Notes under the pieces: generated by a model | Seen by the model: the letters and a program-made list of their open reading frames with translations, nothing else | Told to the model about the DNA's origin: nothing | Database searches by the model: none | NCBI GenBank assembly: GCA_038501625.1 | Contig: JAZAYU010001078.1 | Location: forward strand, 28,495-92,494 | Direction: 5' to 3' | Origin: Corbicula japonica | Lineage: Eukaryota; Mollusca; Bivalvia; Venerida; Cyrenidae | DNA length: 64,000 nucleotides | Made by a program: the position numbers and the translations under genes | Shown here: positions 20,954-33,289 of the stretch, one piece after another | Position numbering within the stretch: the stretch's first letter is position 1 | How the letters are laid out: the number at the start of each line of letters is the position of its first letter

Positions 20954-22285
20954 ATATATGCATATCAGGAATCGCCACACTCAAAATACACAGCCTCCCC
21001 ACGCAGCGAAAAAGAAGAGAGGAAGAGAGAGAGTGCATGTTTTATATACGTATGTCAATTAAAATAGGACGCCACAAACAATTAACGAAGAAGAGAACCT
21101 TTGGGGATACCGCCTTGGAACGGTCAGTGGCAAAACAAATTGCCACTGGGGGTTTAAACCAGGTTCTAGGGTGCACCAACCTCACACTTGCCCCAACAGG
21201 TTCTCGTATCACAAAACAAGTACAAATTGTCTTGGTGAAAATAACTCCAACCCACCTATCAGCTCAACAATGTTGCATGCAAAAGCATACAAACATATAA
21301 ACATAAGAATTAATAGCATTGCAAAGCCAAAGGGCGGGTACTCAATGATCTTTCCGAGACCAGAGCAACTGGAGTAAAATCAGCAAGAACACGATGACAG
21401 GGATAAAAGAAACAAATCGAGCTTCTAGGTTCTTTAAAGAAAAGATTTCCCCATAAACCTTCATAAACTCTTACACCCCTGCCACCGTCGTGCAACCAAA
21501 GAGGTAAGCATAATGATCAACTGTAGATGGGTTAATCACCAGGCCTGCAGAGCGCTGTAAAATATCATGTTGGTAACCTTTCTTTTTAAATTTACAGATG
21601 GTTTTTACGAATAATCGGGAGAAATTACTATCGCCTTTTATCTTCTTAAGTTTATAAATTAAATCTCCATAAAAAACTGGCTGTGAAATTCCTTGTTGCA
21701 ATAGTGATTTTAAACTGCAGCTGTATTTATGAATTAGATCTGGATATCGGCGGTAAAACTTGCAAAAGGTTTTCCTTAATTTGTGATACCGATAACCTTG
21801 TTTTAAAAGTTTTTCTGTAATGCAAAGATTACGTTCATTGAAATCATTCACATCATTGCAAGCTCTTGAAAAGCGAACAAGCTGAGAGATATAAACCCCG
21901 TAAGAAGTTGCACGAGGAACATCGCCGTCTAGAAACGGAAAATTTACTATATTAAAATTAAAATCATCTCTTTTATCATAAATTTTAGTAGTGACGTAAC
22001 CATTTTCGATGGATAGATTTAAATCAAGGAAGTTTGCTTGCTTTTCTGAAGTGTTCGCTTTATTAAGTTGTAGTTCTTTAGGATAAATCTTATTAACCAG
22101 TGATGGAAAATGGTTATTATCTATATTTAATAAATCATCAAGGTACCTCGAGGTGTTGTTAAAAGCTGTAATAATATCATCTTGATGTTCGGTAGAAAGA
22201 GATAACATAAAATCTCTTTCATAACAGTATAAAAACAGATCAGCAACAAGGGGTGCACAATTAGTACCCATTGGAAAGATAAAAC
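20954..22285 (-). mobile_element. Penelope-like retroelement, copy 2 (5'-truncated)
   Basis: A longer copy with the same 3' terminus (TTCCTGATATGCATAT on the minus strand) and the same 3' tail as copy 1. Its 5' end abuts host element sequence near 22286. The two copies lie in direct orientation about 1.4 kb apart. Confidence 0.8.
21471..22285 (-). pseudogene. Penelope-like reverse transcriptase, motif B to C-terminus (copy 2)
   Basis: The frame reads ECFIFPMGTNCAPLVADLFL (RT motif B), then FNNTSRYLDDLLNIDNNHF with the catalytic YLDD box, and continues through the same C-terminal blocks as copy 1, ending at GCTTVAGV. The fingers and first palm motif are missing, so it cannot be functional. 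There is no GIY-YIG domain after the RT, unlike canonical Penelope elements. The short open frame after the stop (RVYEGLWGNLFFKEP) is shared by both copies and may be a decayed extension. Confidence 0.85.
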
Positions 22286-22662
22286 ATTCATATTGTTAAG
22301 AATGTGTGCCACACTCCTGACAACCACATAAGTGCAGTGTACTCAAAAATGTTTCACTTAGGCCATTCCTGTTTGTCACAATTTAACAAAACATGACATA
22401 GACTTCAAGGAAAAAACATGCTTTTGTTTTTTTATGTAAACGATATGCTGACAGAATATTGCACTATGTGCATAATGTCACACTCCTGACAAATTTAGCT
22501 GACATTCTCTAAAGCTGCAGACAAATATAATTTCAATAGAGGTGATAATATTATAATTATTGCATCTAGAAACATAAAACTTAATGATACACAAAACATT
22601 TCTTATGTACTATTAATCTTAAAGGTCCTATAAATTTATAAAGCAAAGATGTATTGATTTTC

Positions 22663-22820
22663 TTGAGGTATTTTCTAATCTACCATGTTTAACTTAATAG
22701 CATACATTTTGATTACTTTAAGTATAATATGATTATTGTTATCATTATTTGATGCCTAATAAATGCACCTTTAACTAAAACAACACTAAAAATTGTCTTT
22801 ACTCAAGCTTTTTGTAAAAT
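22663..22820. repeat. Duplicate of 20713-20872 in the opposite orientation
   Basis: Near-identical inverted partner of 20713-20872 (see there). It lies in the continuous 22286-23058 part of the element and is therefore probably the original copy. Confidence 0.85.
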
Positions 22821-23203
22821 AATGATCTGAAAAAATGTGATTTTGAAAAGTGTCACACTTTTTTGTCACACTCCTGACATTTTTTGCTGGTTATTTTAGA
22901 ATATTTTTAACGGATTGTGCTATATTGGTAGAACTTAACAAAACTTTAAAGGGAATGATGAGATACCTCTGCAAAGTAGGAAAATGGAAGTAACTGTTTG
23001 TTGTACATTTTTATAACAGGAAAACTCAAACCAGCCATTTTTTTGAAACAGCCCATATACAGAACATACCGTAGAGCGAACTTATTCACACTGTATATAT
23101 TAAATGTTTTAGAAACACATTTTGGTAAAATATAGAGGAAAATATAGAGGAATATATTGTCTTATGGTTCGTATAAAGAAACACATTTATATTTTAGAAT
23201 AAA

Positions 23204-25017
23204 ATGGTAGAGCAATGTTTCGTCAGCGTTCAACCGGTTAGGCAATCCCAAGTTGAGCTTTCCGGTGAATTGAAAGATGACATTGCAGGATTATATGCAT
23301 ATGCAGGTGAGTCCGTTGTTTCAAACAAATAGAAACGATTTGGATTATCTCGTCTTAAGCTGAATTACTCGCTCCAATCTCCGCCCCAAACCGACAATCT
23401 TTACTTATGTTACCTTTGTATGTTGTCATCTATTCCACACACGTAAAGGAGCTCGCATACTGGATAATGTATGTCAACTTTGATGCTTTCTTCATAATTA
23501 AAGCCTTCTGAAAATGTTTTAAACTTGTAAAATCACATTTGGCAAATCAGTATGGCAAAGTCTGATGTTGACAGGAACTTTTACATTAACCATAATGACC
23601 CAATGAAAGTTGTCCAGATCCAATTGTATGTTTACGTTAAAAAAGTTGTTTTTCGTGCTCTTAATTTTTTTTATCCTGACATATATAAGAATCTTTTCCA
23701 TTATATCTTTCTGTATGTACGTCATCAAACCTTTTTATCATTGTTTCTTGGTTATTTTGCAATATAAATCAATATAAACAAAAAGGGATCATACATTTGT
23801 GCTAGCACCGTTTTAGTATATTCGTTTGGTTCTGGACTGAAAGAAACCAGTAGAATTACGACAGCTGAATTGCTGACAATGTGGTGAGACTGTGCCTTCT
23901 GAATCAGTGTTTTTGTTCTTGGCTTGTTTAGATTACATGTATAAATACAAAATAAGAATATCAGCCCCATTCATTGGTAACTAATCACCGTCATTTTACT
24001 TTAGTTGATATGATGCCACTGTCCTTCTTAATATTCGTCTACTGCTATTTCATAATTGAATATATGAGCAAATAAAATTATGTTTGTGGATATTGGATTC
24101 TTTCAGATTCTGGAACACCAGCGTATGCACAATATAGTGATGTAGTACTGACCCTGGACGAAAGAATACGCATCCGAAGCTTCTTAGATGGTTTTGAAAA
24201 CCTTCAAGATGCAGCAAAAGAAGAATTCTATGATCGCATGGGAGTACTATTCATTAAGACAAAGCTTAAACAAAATATTGCTACTAAGTTTGGAGAAAGG
24301 TTTGTTGAAATTCCTGCGAAACAACGCCCTGTCTTGAAGATTGGGAATAGTTCTCCCCTGCAGCCATCAGGGCGAACGGACATACTACAACCAAATCTTA
24401 TCAACAGATCTCTAAAACCTGCGACACAAACAGCGGAAACAAACATTTATGAACATAAGAAGCATTTCACTGAAAAGAAGGAAGCGAGTGCAATTGTTCC
24501 GAATGAAATATTTACTCTTGTAACGGAGGACACAAACAATGTTCTGAACAACGATACACCTGGCACAATTTCAGTAAAACCAGGTGATATTGTTGTAGAG
24601 CATGTTAAGGACAATGTGTCAGAAGAAACAGGTATGACTATCTTAAAAGAACAAAAAAATGAAAACAGTCTTGTCACAGGTTCGTCAGGTTATACAATTG
24701 TAAAATTTGCTCCAACTTTAATGCAGCAAAACATAACACCATCTGTTGAACATACTCGTATCAGTAATACAGACAGTAGCTTCTCAAACGTCATAAGACA
24801 ACCATCTGCACCCAATATATCGATTCGAACTCGTAAACGTGGTAGGGCTCGTTCAAACACGGATGAACCTCCTTGCCAGCGGCAAACTTTACAGGCCCTC
24901 GAGAAAAAAATACGTCCAGGTCTCCAAAAATTACACGAGAGCCAACCTGAGCAAATTATAAGAAAAAGTCAAAATGGAAGCCTATTAAGGCATTGTTTTG
25001 ATAAATTATTGTGTTAA
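23204..25017 (+). CDS. Unrecognised two-exon gene (337 aa)
   Basis: Exon 1 (23204-23306, MVEQCFVSVQPVRQSQ... to GLYAYA) ends at a consensus donor CAG|GTGAGT. The intron ends at 'ggattctttcag' (24106), and exon 2 (24107-25017) continues in frame. The predicted product is 337 residues. Residues 35-95 (GTPAYAQYSDVVLTLDERIR, FLDGFENLQDAAKEEFYDRM) look like a small folded helical region. The middle is Thr/Asn/Glu-rich and probably disordered. Residues 275-283 (RTRKRGRAR) could be a nuclear localisation signal. I recognise no family. The AAAATGG start context is good, though 'tattttag' just upstream could be an acceptor from an earlier non-coding exon. The stop codon falls where an inverted repeat begins (25012), so the original C-terminus may have been replaced. 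Confidence 0.6.
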
Positions 25018-25300
25018 TAATGGTTCTTGGCGGCCGGAAAGTGCTGTTATAAAATGTTATTAATCAAGTGAATTCATATTGGTCTTGTTACTGGGCCGAG
25101 TGAATGCATACAGTACCGGCCGCGTTCAATTTTACACTTTTACAGGTCCGTTCGCGGTCCGTTCCCGGTTTTCGTTCGGTTCGCTCGCGGTCAGGTCACG
25201 GTCCGCTCTGACAGGTCCGGTTAGCGGTCATGAACGGAATGAACGGACCGCATTGTTTCGGTTAACGGTTCTAACATCTGATTGGTTTGATTTTTACGTA
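25012..25300 (+). repeat. GC-rich inverted repeat, left arm
   Basis: From 'attgtgttaat' through 'agtaccggccgcgttcaatt' and a run of CGGTTCGGT/CGGTCCG-type words, this is the diverged reverse complement of about 32915-33150. The left arm has an extra 27 bases near 25021-25047. It stands out by base composition from the AT-rich surroundings. Confidence 0.7.
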
Positions 25301-28300
25301 CCGCCCCCTATAACCGCAAGTATATATCTATCGATAATTTTCAATTTTATCGTCTGCTTTTCTTGATCTAAATATAATATTAAATCAATTAATCCTATAT
25401 GTTATTAATTGTTCACATAAATTGATATTTAAGTGAATACATTTTAAATTCAATAACTTTATTTCGTTCAAATCGATCAGTGACACCAGTATTGAGCCAT
25501 CAAATAGATTATTAAACAGTTAAACTATTAATTATTTCAGCAAATTGAATGATCTTTGAAATCGAATTGAAAACAAAAAATTATTAAATTCATATTTTAT
25601 GAAATTGTAACCAGAACTAATTTGGTAAAATTAACATAATTTAGACATATCTTCTTGATTTCTGTTTCACTTTTACATTACGTACTTTCCCCTCAAGATC
25701 CGACTTTAATTAAATTAAAGAATTGTAACGATGCCGATAGCTTGCGGCTATACTGGTCATAAAGTTGTTGGTGAGAGAGACGCATAATGCATGACGGGAA
25801 GAAATCCTGTATGTTGATTTCATTTGTTACGCAATCTCAAATAAAGCACGCGCATATCACCGCTGCTTAAAAGAATAGCATTTTATTTCAGAGAATATCT
25901 GTATGTATATGTTATAGTTTATTTTTGAGGCTTTTATAAAAATTAAACAGTCAGGCCCAGCGCAGCCCCAAATACACTATAACGTATTTAATGGTCGAAA
26001 TAATTTGTGTTACTGACAAAAAAGTCGCCGCCTAAATTACCATATAAAGGTATGCAAAAAATAAGTAGTCAAACTGAAAGTAGTCTTGTCATTTAAAGGC
26101 CCGTAAGTTTTTTACATGTACTGAGAGAATATTTTAGAAAGTTAATCATGAAATTTCTTTATCTGAAAACACCATGTGAACATAACAGACTTTCGGGAAA
26201 AACCTGTGTAGCAGTCTGTTTTTGAAACAAGGGTTCGTCCGTGGAAGTTCTATTTTACCCGTTTCTTCATAAATAAATATTTTATAGCATGGCAAAATAT
26301 TTATATCCGGATCGACGGGCTCATCCGTGTAGTCTAATCACGACCGACACTTAATTGTGACAGAAAAAAAACGGAAAGTGCAAATACTGATCAGATGACA
26401 TTGATTTAATGGGTGATCTGGATCTAAACTGGTCGCTTATGTGATAACAGATGTATCTACTAAATAAAGAGTTAAGCAATTTAAAAAGATTATCATGGGT
26501 CAAAAAAGTCAAATGATTTTCTTTTCATCAGACATTCTTAGTCACTTCTTCTTGAACACTGCACATCGTTAAATATACATGTTTATCAATAAAATTTTGA
26601 ACAATATTATGGAGGAAATCGAATAATATTATGGAGGAAATCGAATGAAGAAGACGAGTTTATCATGATAATTAATCTGACAAGATCAAAAGCATTGCAG
26701 AATAAAAAACAAAACACATGACTGTGTAATAATATATTTGTACAGCAAGATGATATATACTGTACATAGCTATACTAATTTTACAAGTTATATAAAACAA
26801 GTAATGCAATTATTAATATTTCATTTGGACAGCAATTAATGTTGGGTTTACCTAAATGGCAGGATTTTTATGCGGGTGAGACTACGTGTATAAGAAAAGA
26901 CATACAAAAAGTAAATACTATATTCTAATATAAATCTTATGAAACAATGTTGATGATGACATGGATTGTGCTAACTGTGGCTAATTTAATGGTGGTAGCA
27001 GTGATTATGATGATTATGTGGAGAAACCGACACGATAACTGACAGGCGGTGTGAATGGTGGTGTTGGCGACGGATTCGACGGCGTTGGCGACGATGAAAA
27101 TAATGATGACATTTCTGTTTCTTTATTTGTTTGCGGACCACAGCTCTGTAACTGTTACAAAAATATAATGCAATTTGTAAACGATCGATTCGGAAAACGT
27201 CACTTTTTTTTCCGGCAGACAGGCAATATGGAAAAATCATTAAAACGAAAAGTCATGAAAATTTTCATTTCTATGTTGCCAGTTTTTATGATAAAAGGGG
27301 ATATTTGTCATACGTTGTAATCTTCACAATTTAACTATCTTCTCAATATTATGGGTCACGAGTTTATAACGAAACGATAAGTAAACATCGTGACTGACCT
27401 TTGAATCTCATGCACACAGGTCTTCGAATAATATTTTCTAAAGCTTTCAAATAATTAAGTCTCAAAATCACACACCTATATTGAGGTGCTTTCATCAGAT
27501 CACATCACTTTAGTAGATGCACAAATTCGTAAATTGGGATCCACCGGGAGCACGTGCACCCACCTCTCCCCTGGCATGTTAACCCATTATAGGGGGCATA
27601 TGTTTAGTGGTATATTTAAATATTTAAAGACAAAATGACACATGCTTAGTTTCTAACAAAATACTTTCCAATGAAGGCAATGACCTATATCTAAGGTAAA
27701 TACTTCGATTTCACGTACAAAAGACCGTCATAAATCAACATTAACATGTTATTCAGCGCTCCAAAAATTTACTGGAATTTCAGATTGGGTAGAGCCCAAT
27801 ATCGATGACGCCGTTGGATCTTTCGCGCTTATGAACAGCAAGGTAATTAGTACATTTTTTATTGTGTAACAGTGATCTGATGATTAATTTGACTGAAATA
27901 ATGATATTTGTGATGTGATCGATTGTAAAAAAGACCAAAACAAAATTAGCTTCTTTAGGCTCCGGGCGGGAGAATACAACTCATTTGGGTTAAAATATGA
28001 AAAATGAAAGGGCTGTAAGCAAACACCTATTGTACCGGTAGATTTGCGTATCGGCAAAGTTTGGAAATCAAGTGATTTAAAAAGAAATGCCAATAAGTAT
28101 GAGGTGCATATTCAAAATCTATATATTTTTGCACCATCCAAAAGAAAATAACCAATGAATCAATTGTTTCATGCACCAAAAATATCAAAATGCATAATTA
28201 GGTTCAAAACATGCACAATTTTTATTACATACCACAATTCAATTAGCTTTAAATCTGATTCCAGGAAAATACACCAAATATAAAGTGTCAGGTTTCTATT

Positions 28301-28793
28301 TTTGTTGAGTATACCTTTCCCGAAGAAAGACAATAAGACAATTGATCTTGGTCTTATGGTGCGAATCTTTACTCATGTTCACCTCGGCATGATATATTTT
28401 TCCTTTATAATTAAACAACACCATCAAAATCAACAGCAACAACAACAACTTGATACTTAAAATAATAAATGTTTATATAAAATACGCTGGTTTGTATGAA
28501 GTGAATACTGGGTCGTGGGTACACTGTAAAATGTTTCGTGATATATGTACAGTTATACACATTTTCTTTGAATTTCTACGGGAGTTTGCAAATATCAAAG
28601 CTTGTAGTATTTGCCAAACAAGATGGAAAACTGACATTGCGGTATTTACTTTTCAGTTTACTCTTCTTTTTTTCAGGAGTGGGATCAATCATGAATATAA
28701 GACAAAATCAGCTACAATTATTTCGTTTAAAATTCGACGGATAGCGGCTATGTAATTACAATTACTGAACATCATCTTTATTTTTTCCCAGAC

Positions 28794-28825
28794 CAGGAAT
28801 CTTTATCAAAAGATAAAGATTCCTG
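28794..28825. repeat. Perfect 14-bp hairpin
   Basis: Arms CAGGAATCTTTATC and GATAAAGATTCCTG are separated by AAAA. No poly-T run follows, so it is not an evident terminator. Function unknown. Confidence 0.8.
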
Positions 28826-29619
28826 CCCAGACGTGTAGTACATGTAACATGGACAAAATACCAAATTTACTATAATTATGTTTAAAGACCCGCAGATTAT
28901 ATTGGAAGACTAGACTTCGATAAAATTAATTGATCTGGTATCGAGGGATTATCGGCCAGACGGCGGTATTCGTGACACATGTCTGGCTACTTCCTGCTTC
29001 CCGCGGCTGTGGAGTGCGCGGCATATATCAGAAGTTGTTTGATCACCGGATGCACTAATTTAATCAGTGATTTGGGGACTGGGTCAGTACATTATGTAAT
29101 ATACTAGAGCGTGTCCGGCAGAGGTCACAGATAACTAGCGGCATAGATCACACGTGCGTCACCGAACCAGTCAAGAAGAACAGGGACAAATACCTTGCGC
29201 TTTCATAGATAATCAATTAACATTATTTAACTCGATTGGAGCAAATATGAACCTAATAGGCTTTCTTTAAATCGCTACGTTGTGGCTGTGTGCGAATGTT
29301 TTGTTTTCTGAAATGCATATTCCTAAGGCGCAAATTTTATTTATAAAGTAAAGAGACTTTTCGATTTCTGTATCATTGTCATTCAAATCTAAATGTAGGA
29401 TAGCAATACATGATCATATCTGGCATATTTTCAGAGATCAAAATCAATGCACTATTTAAATAAATATGTGGGCAGCGTTAGCGGGTCTCGCGTAAAAAAT
29501 CGGCTTAGTCCAGTGACACCCATACACGTTTCATCATTTTGTATTTCAAAGTTATAATGTTATGTTATTAATTATTATTTTAATCTAACATGCTGTACAT
29601 ATAATTATAGTAAAGCGCT

Positions 29620-31695
29620 GAATGTGCGCCAAAAAGTCATTGGTGTGGCTTGATGATAACTTGTGGTCCAGTCAAATCACATAATACCGATCAATATGGT
29701 CTGTCACTAAGATTTCTCAAACCAGCGGGGTACGTGCTGTAATTAATAAATACACACACCGGGGAGTCGGTCATGGTTATTTTCTTATCACACTCTGCTT
29801 ACTGTAATCTATGTCTTTTACCACCGATCAAAAATCAGATTAGACATTTTGTCAATCTTCTGTGAGGGCAAACGAATAATGAATGTATTAAAAAGGTGTC
29901 AACTTGTGGGAGTAATCCATATTTAAAACTTAATCTCAACCAATATTAAATATAATCGGACCACACCATAATGTCCTCGTTCAGAGGCGGGAGGGTCCTT
30001 AAACTGGAAATAAACAACAACAACAAAAATAAATATAAAGATAAAATATGGTGAGATGCCGTTGTGTTGTGTTTTTTTAAACATGATATAATATAATGCT
30101 ACTCTCGTTCCCCATAAGGACAGTTGGATTTATGTATGTCTAATTCGGTTTTAAATATTAACACATTCGTTAAATACAATTCAAAAATATATTTATATAT
30201 GCGCAAGTTGGTTCTATACAAAGGCAGTTGGTTGTATATATTAAAATGTGAATTCATATTTGAACATATTGCTTTCATTCAATACAGTTTCCAATACAAA
30301 CATAGCAAGGCTGAATCTACATAAAGGTATATTGGTTTCATATATCGACGAGTCCGTATAATATATTGTACGCGTGGATTAATATAATGAGTATTGGTTC
30401 AATAAATGCATGTTTTGGTTTTATATATTATAGAAATGAACTGATATAATACCAAAGCGGTTGAATACATTCGAAAACAACAATATAAGACAGCTCTGGA
30501 TTTCCATAGTTTTCGGGGGTATTTCAAATGATCTATGTTCGTTTCTTTTATGAATATGACGGTACATTACGCTAACATACGTCGGTTCTGTTTCGAACAA
30601 TATCTTTCGCGTTTAAATTAAATGTTAGAAGTTTTGTTAAATATAGTTCAGATTCTTATCAATTAATCACTAACATCATGTAGTACATAATGAAACAAGA
30701 CATTTTTGATACAGAGAAGCTATTGTAACAGTTTAACATCTAATGATAAAAGAGGTTTAAAATTGTTAAGCCTGAACTGCATGAAAACAACAACAACTGT
30801 TGAATGCCACGATCAATGAAACTTAAGCTTCGCTCTACACGATGCATGATAAAATGAATTTCTAAAAGTTTATGAATTAAAATATGTTTGTTAAATCGTA
30901 GGAATTTATGTAAGGGTTATTGCTTACTTATGCGCATTAACGAACTTTAATCGGTCAACAACAACAACAACCCCTACTACTCCCGATTTCATTGTTTAAT
31001 CCTTATTTATATTGGCTGAAATTATAGTTTGTAAATCAATTAACGGACTCGGTAAATCATTCAATGATACGGAAATAGAGATTTATAGAAAGCAAGCAAA
31101 GGGTGTTCTGTTTTATATTTACAAGTGTGTTAATAATTTCATCGACAATTTTATGCTGTAAGTGACAAAGCTGAATATGCGCGGAAATATCAGGGGTTTG
31201 ACCTGATTTATGAAGTGATCTAGTCAAGGTAAAAATGCAGATCAATATGGTCTGTCGCACATATTTCTTTAACCAGCTTCCTGTGATCAATATGTACACA
31301 AATTTGGGGTGTCATTCATTGTTAATTGTCGGTTTACTCTTATCTAGGTTCATTGTTATCACAAAACATTAGTTTAAATATTGATCATAAATCAGAATTA
31401 TTGAAATTCTGTCAATCTTCTATATAGTGATGTAGCTAAACATGCTGAGATGATTTTCCCCGAAATACTTAAATTGAAATTAATTATGAGCTATATAAAC
31501 TTAACTTTGTTTCCGGGAATTTAAAATATTTTATTCTCGTTCATATACGAATACGAAAGTATACATGTATTACTTTAAAATACGTGGGTTCTGTTAAACA
31601 AATCCTTCGCGTGTTTGGAAACATCAAGACTTGCACAGTAAAACATTTAATAGTAAGTAAAGAAGCATTGTTTTAATCCTGAAATATCCATAAAT

Positions 31696-31729
<34 letters not shown>

Positions 31730-31770
31730 AAGCTGTTGAATGTCATGATCGCTGAGGGTTGAACATGATG
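29620..31770. repeat. Diverged direct duplication in two blocks
   Basis: Block 1 (about 29620-29880) is repeated at 31150-31440, sharing 'gatcaatatggtctgtc' and 'ttctgtcaatcttct'. Block 2 (about 30530-30830) is repeated at 31530-31770, sharing 'tcttcgcgt'-like, 'taaaacatttaa' and 'tgttgaatg' words plus a CAA run. The order is conserved, but spacing differs, and identity is low. Confidence 0.45.
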
Positions 31771-31807
31771 AAATAAATTACTGCAAATTTAAATAAATTA
31801 TATACTT

Positions 31808-31985
31808 AATGAAATTAGAAACGCATCTTCTTTAAAAACAAAAAAAAAAATGTTTCGTGATTAAAGAAGTTGCGTCTTTAATATATTTTACTATATAATA
31901 TGTATTTGAAGAAATTGGAAACGCAACATCTTTAAACGTGGAATGTACTTCTTGTTTAAAGAAGTTGCGTTTTTAATTTCTTTCA
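31808..31985. repeat. Tandemly doubled hairpin
   Basis: Two consecutive units each have arms around GAAATT(A/G)GAAACGCA and TTAAAGAAGTTGCGT. The first unit spans 31811-31882 (A-rich loop) and the second 31911-31980. All four arms are variants of one sequence in alternating orientation. Confidence 0.75.
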
Positions 31986-32914
31986 GTATATTTATTCAAA
32001 TAATTCTTCTTTATTCATATAGGCTAGTGAATATGTATGGATTAGTACTTATTAATAAGCATTGAAGAACTAACATCGCCTGCGCGCGGCACAGCCACGA
32101 GACCGATATAATGTTTAAAGGCTCATTCATAAACACTTACCGACTTAATGGTTGAAAATGTATTTGGTTATTCAAAAACCAACTAGGCACATACTAGGAA
32201 AATCATTCAATTATGCGCAAGTAGAGATTCAAAGATATAATTTATCCAACAATTGGGAAAAAAATTAGTTTTATTGGAACAATAAAATTGCAACCTTTAA
32301 AATATGCTTTACGTTATCTTAATTATCTGTGTAAATTACAAAAAAACATATTATTGTCTGCTCTTTTTTGTGCCATATTAATTCAGAGCAGCTCGCAAAC
32401 ATACAAGACAAAAACAACTTAAAGTACGTTATAATAAAGCGTTGAAAGTTCGGTTCCTATATATATTACATTCAGGTTTAAGTCATTTTAGAATGTACAT
32501 GTAAATTATAAATAAAATTAACCTTAGAAATGTTAAAACTGTAGCATTTGTATTATTAATTTTAAGCAACAAAACAGTTGACACTTATCAATTTGCGCTA
32601 ATAATCTCTTAATTGTTTGAGAAGGCCACCTTTTAAAATTCTATTAGCATAAATACAATAATGGAATAATTTCCCTAAGAATTCTGTTAAAATATTTTGT
32701 TTATATTATTCATAAAAGCATTAAAAAGGGTATCTTATCTCTAGACTAAATTTGAATCATTTATATCACAAAAGGAATACAAACCTCAATTTTTGAATAT
32801 ATCATTCTTGCAGGCTATGCTTCTTAAAAAGAACATATTAACACGAATAAAGGTAAACGTCAATGTCGTACTCCGCCTGTAACATCTAGTGCGCAAGCTT
32901 GAAAGATAATGATT

Positions 32915-33150
32915 GACAGCTAACGTTCACCGGTCAGTTTAACGGTTCGGTTTACGGTCAGTTCGCTCTTTTTTCATTCGGTCAGGTCGCGGTCCGTTCG
33001 CGGTTATCGTTCGTTCCGGTTCCGGTTTCCGTTCGCTCAAAGTGTAAAATTGAACGCGGCCGGTACTGTATTAGCCAGAGGCCGAGGCCCAATAACATGG
33101 CCAATGTAAATTCACTTGATTAATGACAATTTTATTAATTAACACAATAA
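32915..33150 (-). repeat. GC-rich inverted repeat, right arm
   Basis: Diverged reverse complement of 25012-25300, including 'ttgaacgcggccggtactgt' at about 33049-33068 and the flanking 'ttcacttgattaat'. See the left arm. Confidence 0.7.
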
Positions 33151-33179
33151 AAAACATCAAATTTGTATGAAGACTAGAC

Positions 33180-33232
33180 TGGGCCAATATGAGAATTCCT
33201 GGGCCATTACGATATTTGCTGGGCCAATATGG
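33180..33232. repeat. Short tandem repeat 'ctgggccaatatg'
   Basis: Three spaced copies of TGGGCCA(AT)TA at a period of about 26-28 bases just outside the right arm of the inverted repeat. Confidence 0.5.
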
Positions 33233-33289
33233 GATAGTTAATTAATAATCAGATATGTATAGCCCTTCGTAAACCGTTGAGCACGGTGC

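Larger units (their letters stand above)
19169..23058. mobile_element. Inverted-repeat-bounded composite element
   Basis: The ends 19169-19195 and 23031-23058 are inverted copies of ATATGGGCTGTTT(C)AAAAAAATGGCTGG (one gap). No transposase is visible inside, so the class is unknown. The interior carries two Penelope-like copies in direct orientation, a segment present in both orientations (20713-20872 and 22663-22820), and a motif CACACTCCTGACA repeated near 22310, 22478 and 22866. Sequence at 19196-19560 does not match the other side beyond the terminal repeat. Confidence 0.6.
25300..32914. other. Non-coding AT-rich interval between inverted repeats
   Basis: There are no convincing exons or RNA genes in 7.6 kb. 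Visible structures are a perfect hairpin at 28794-28825, diverged direct duplications (29620-29880 with 31150-31440; 30530-30830 with 31530-31770), (CAA)n runs near 30958 and 31697, and a doubled hairpin at 31808-31985. It may be the body of one large non-autonomous element bounded by the arms at 25012 and 32915, or simply intergenic DNA. Confidence 0.45.
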
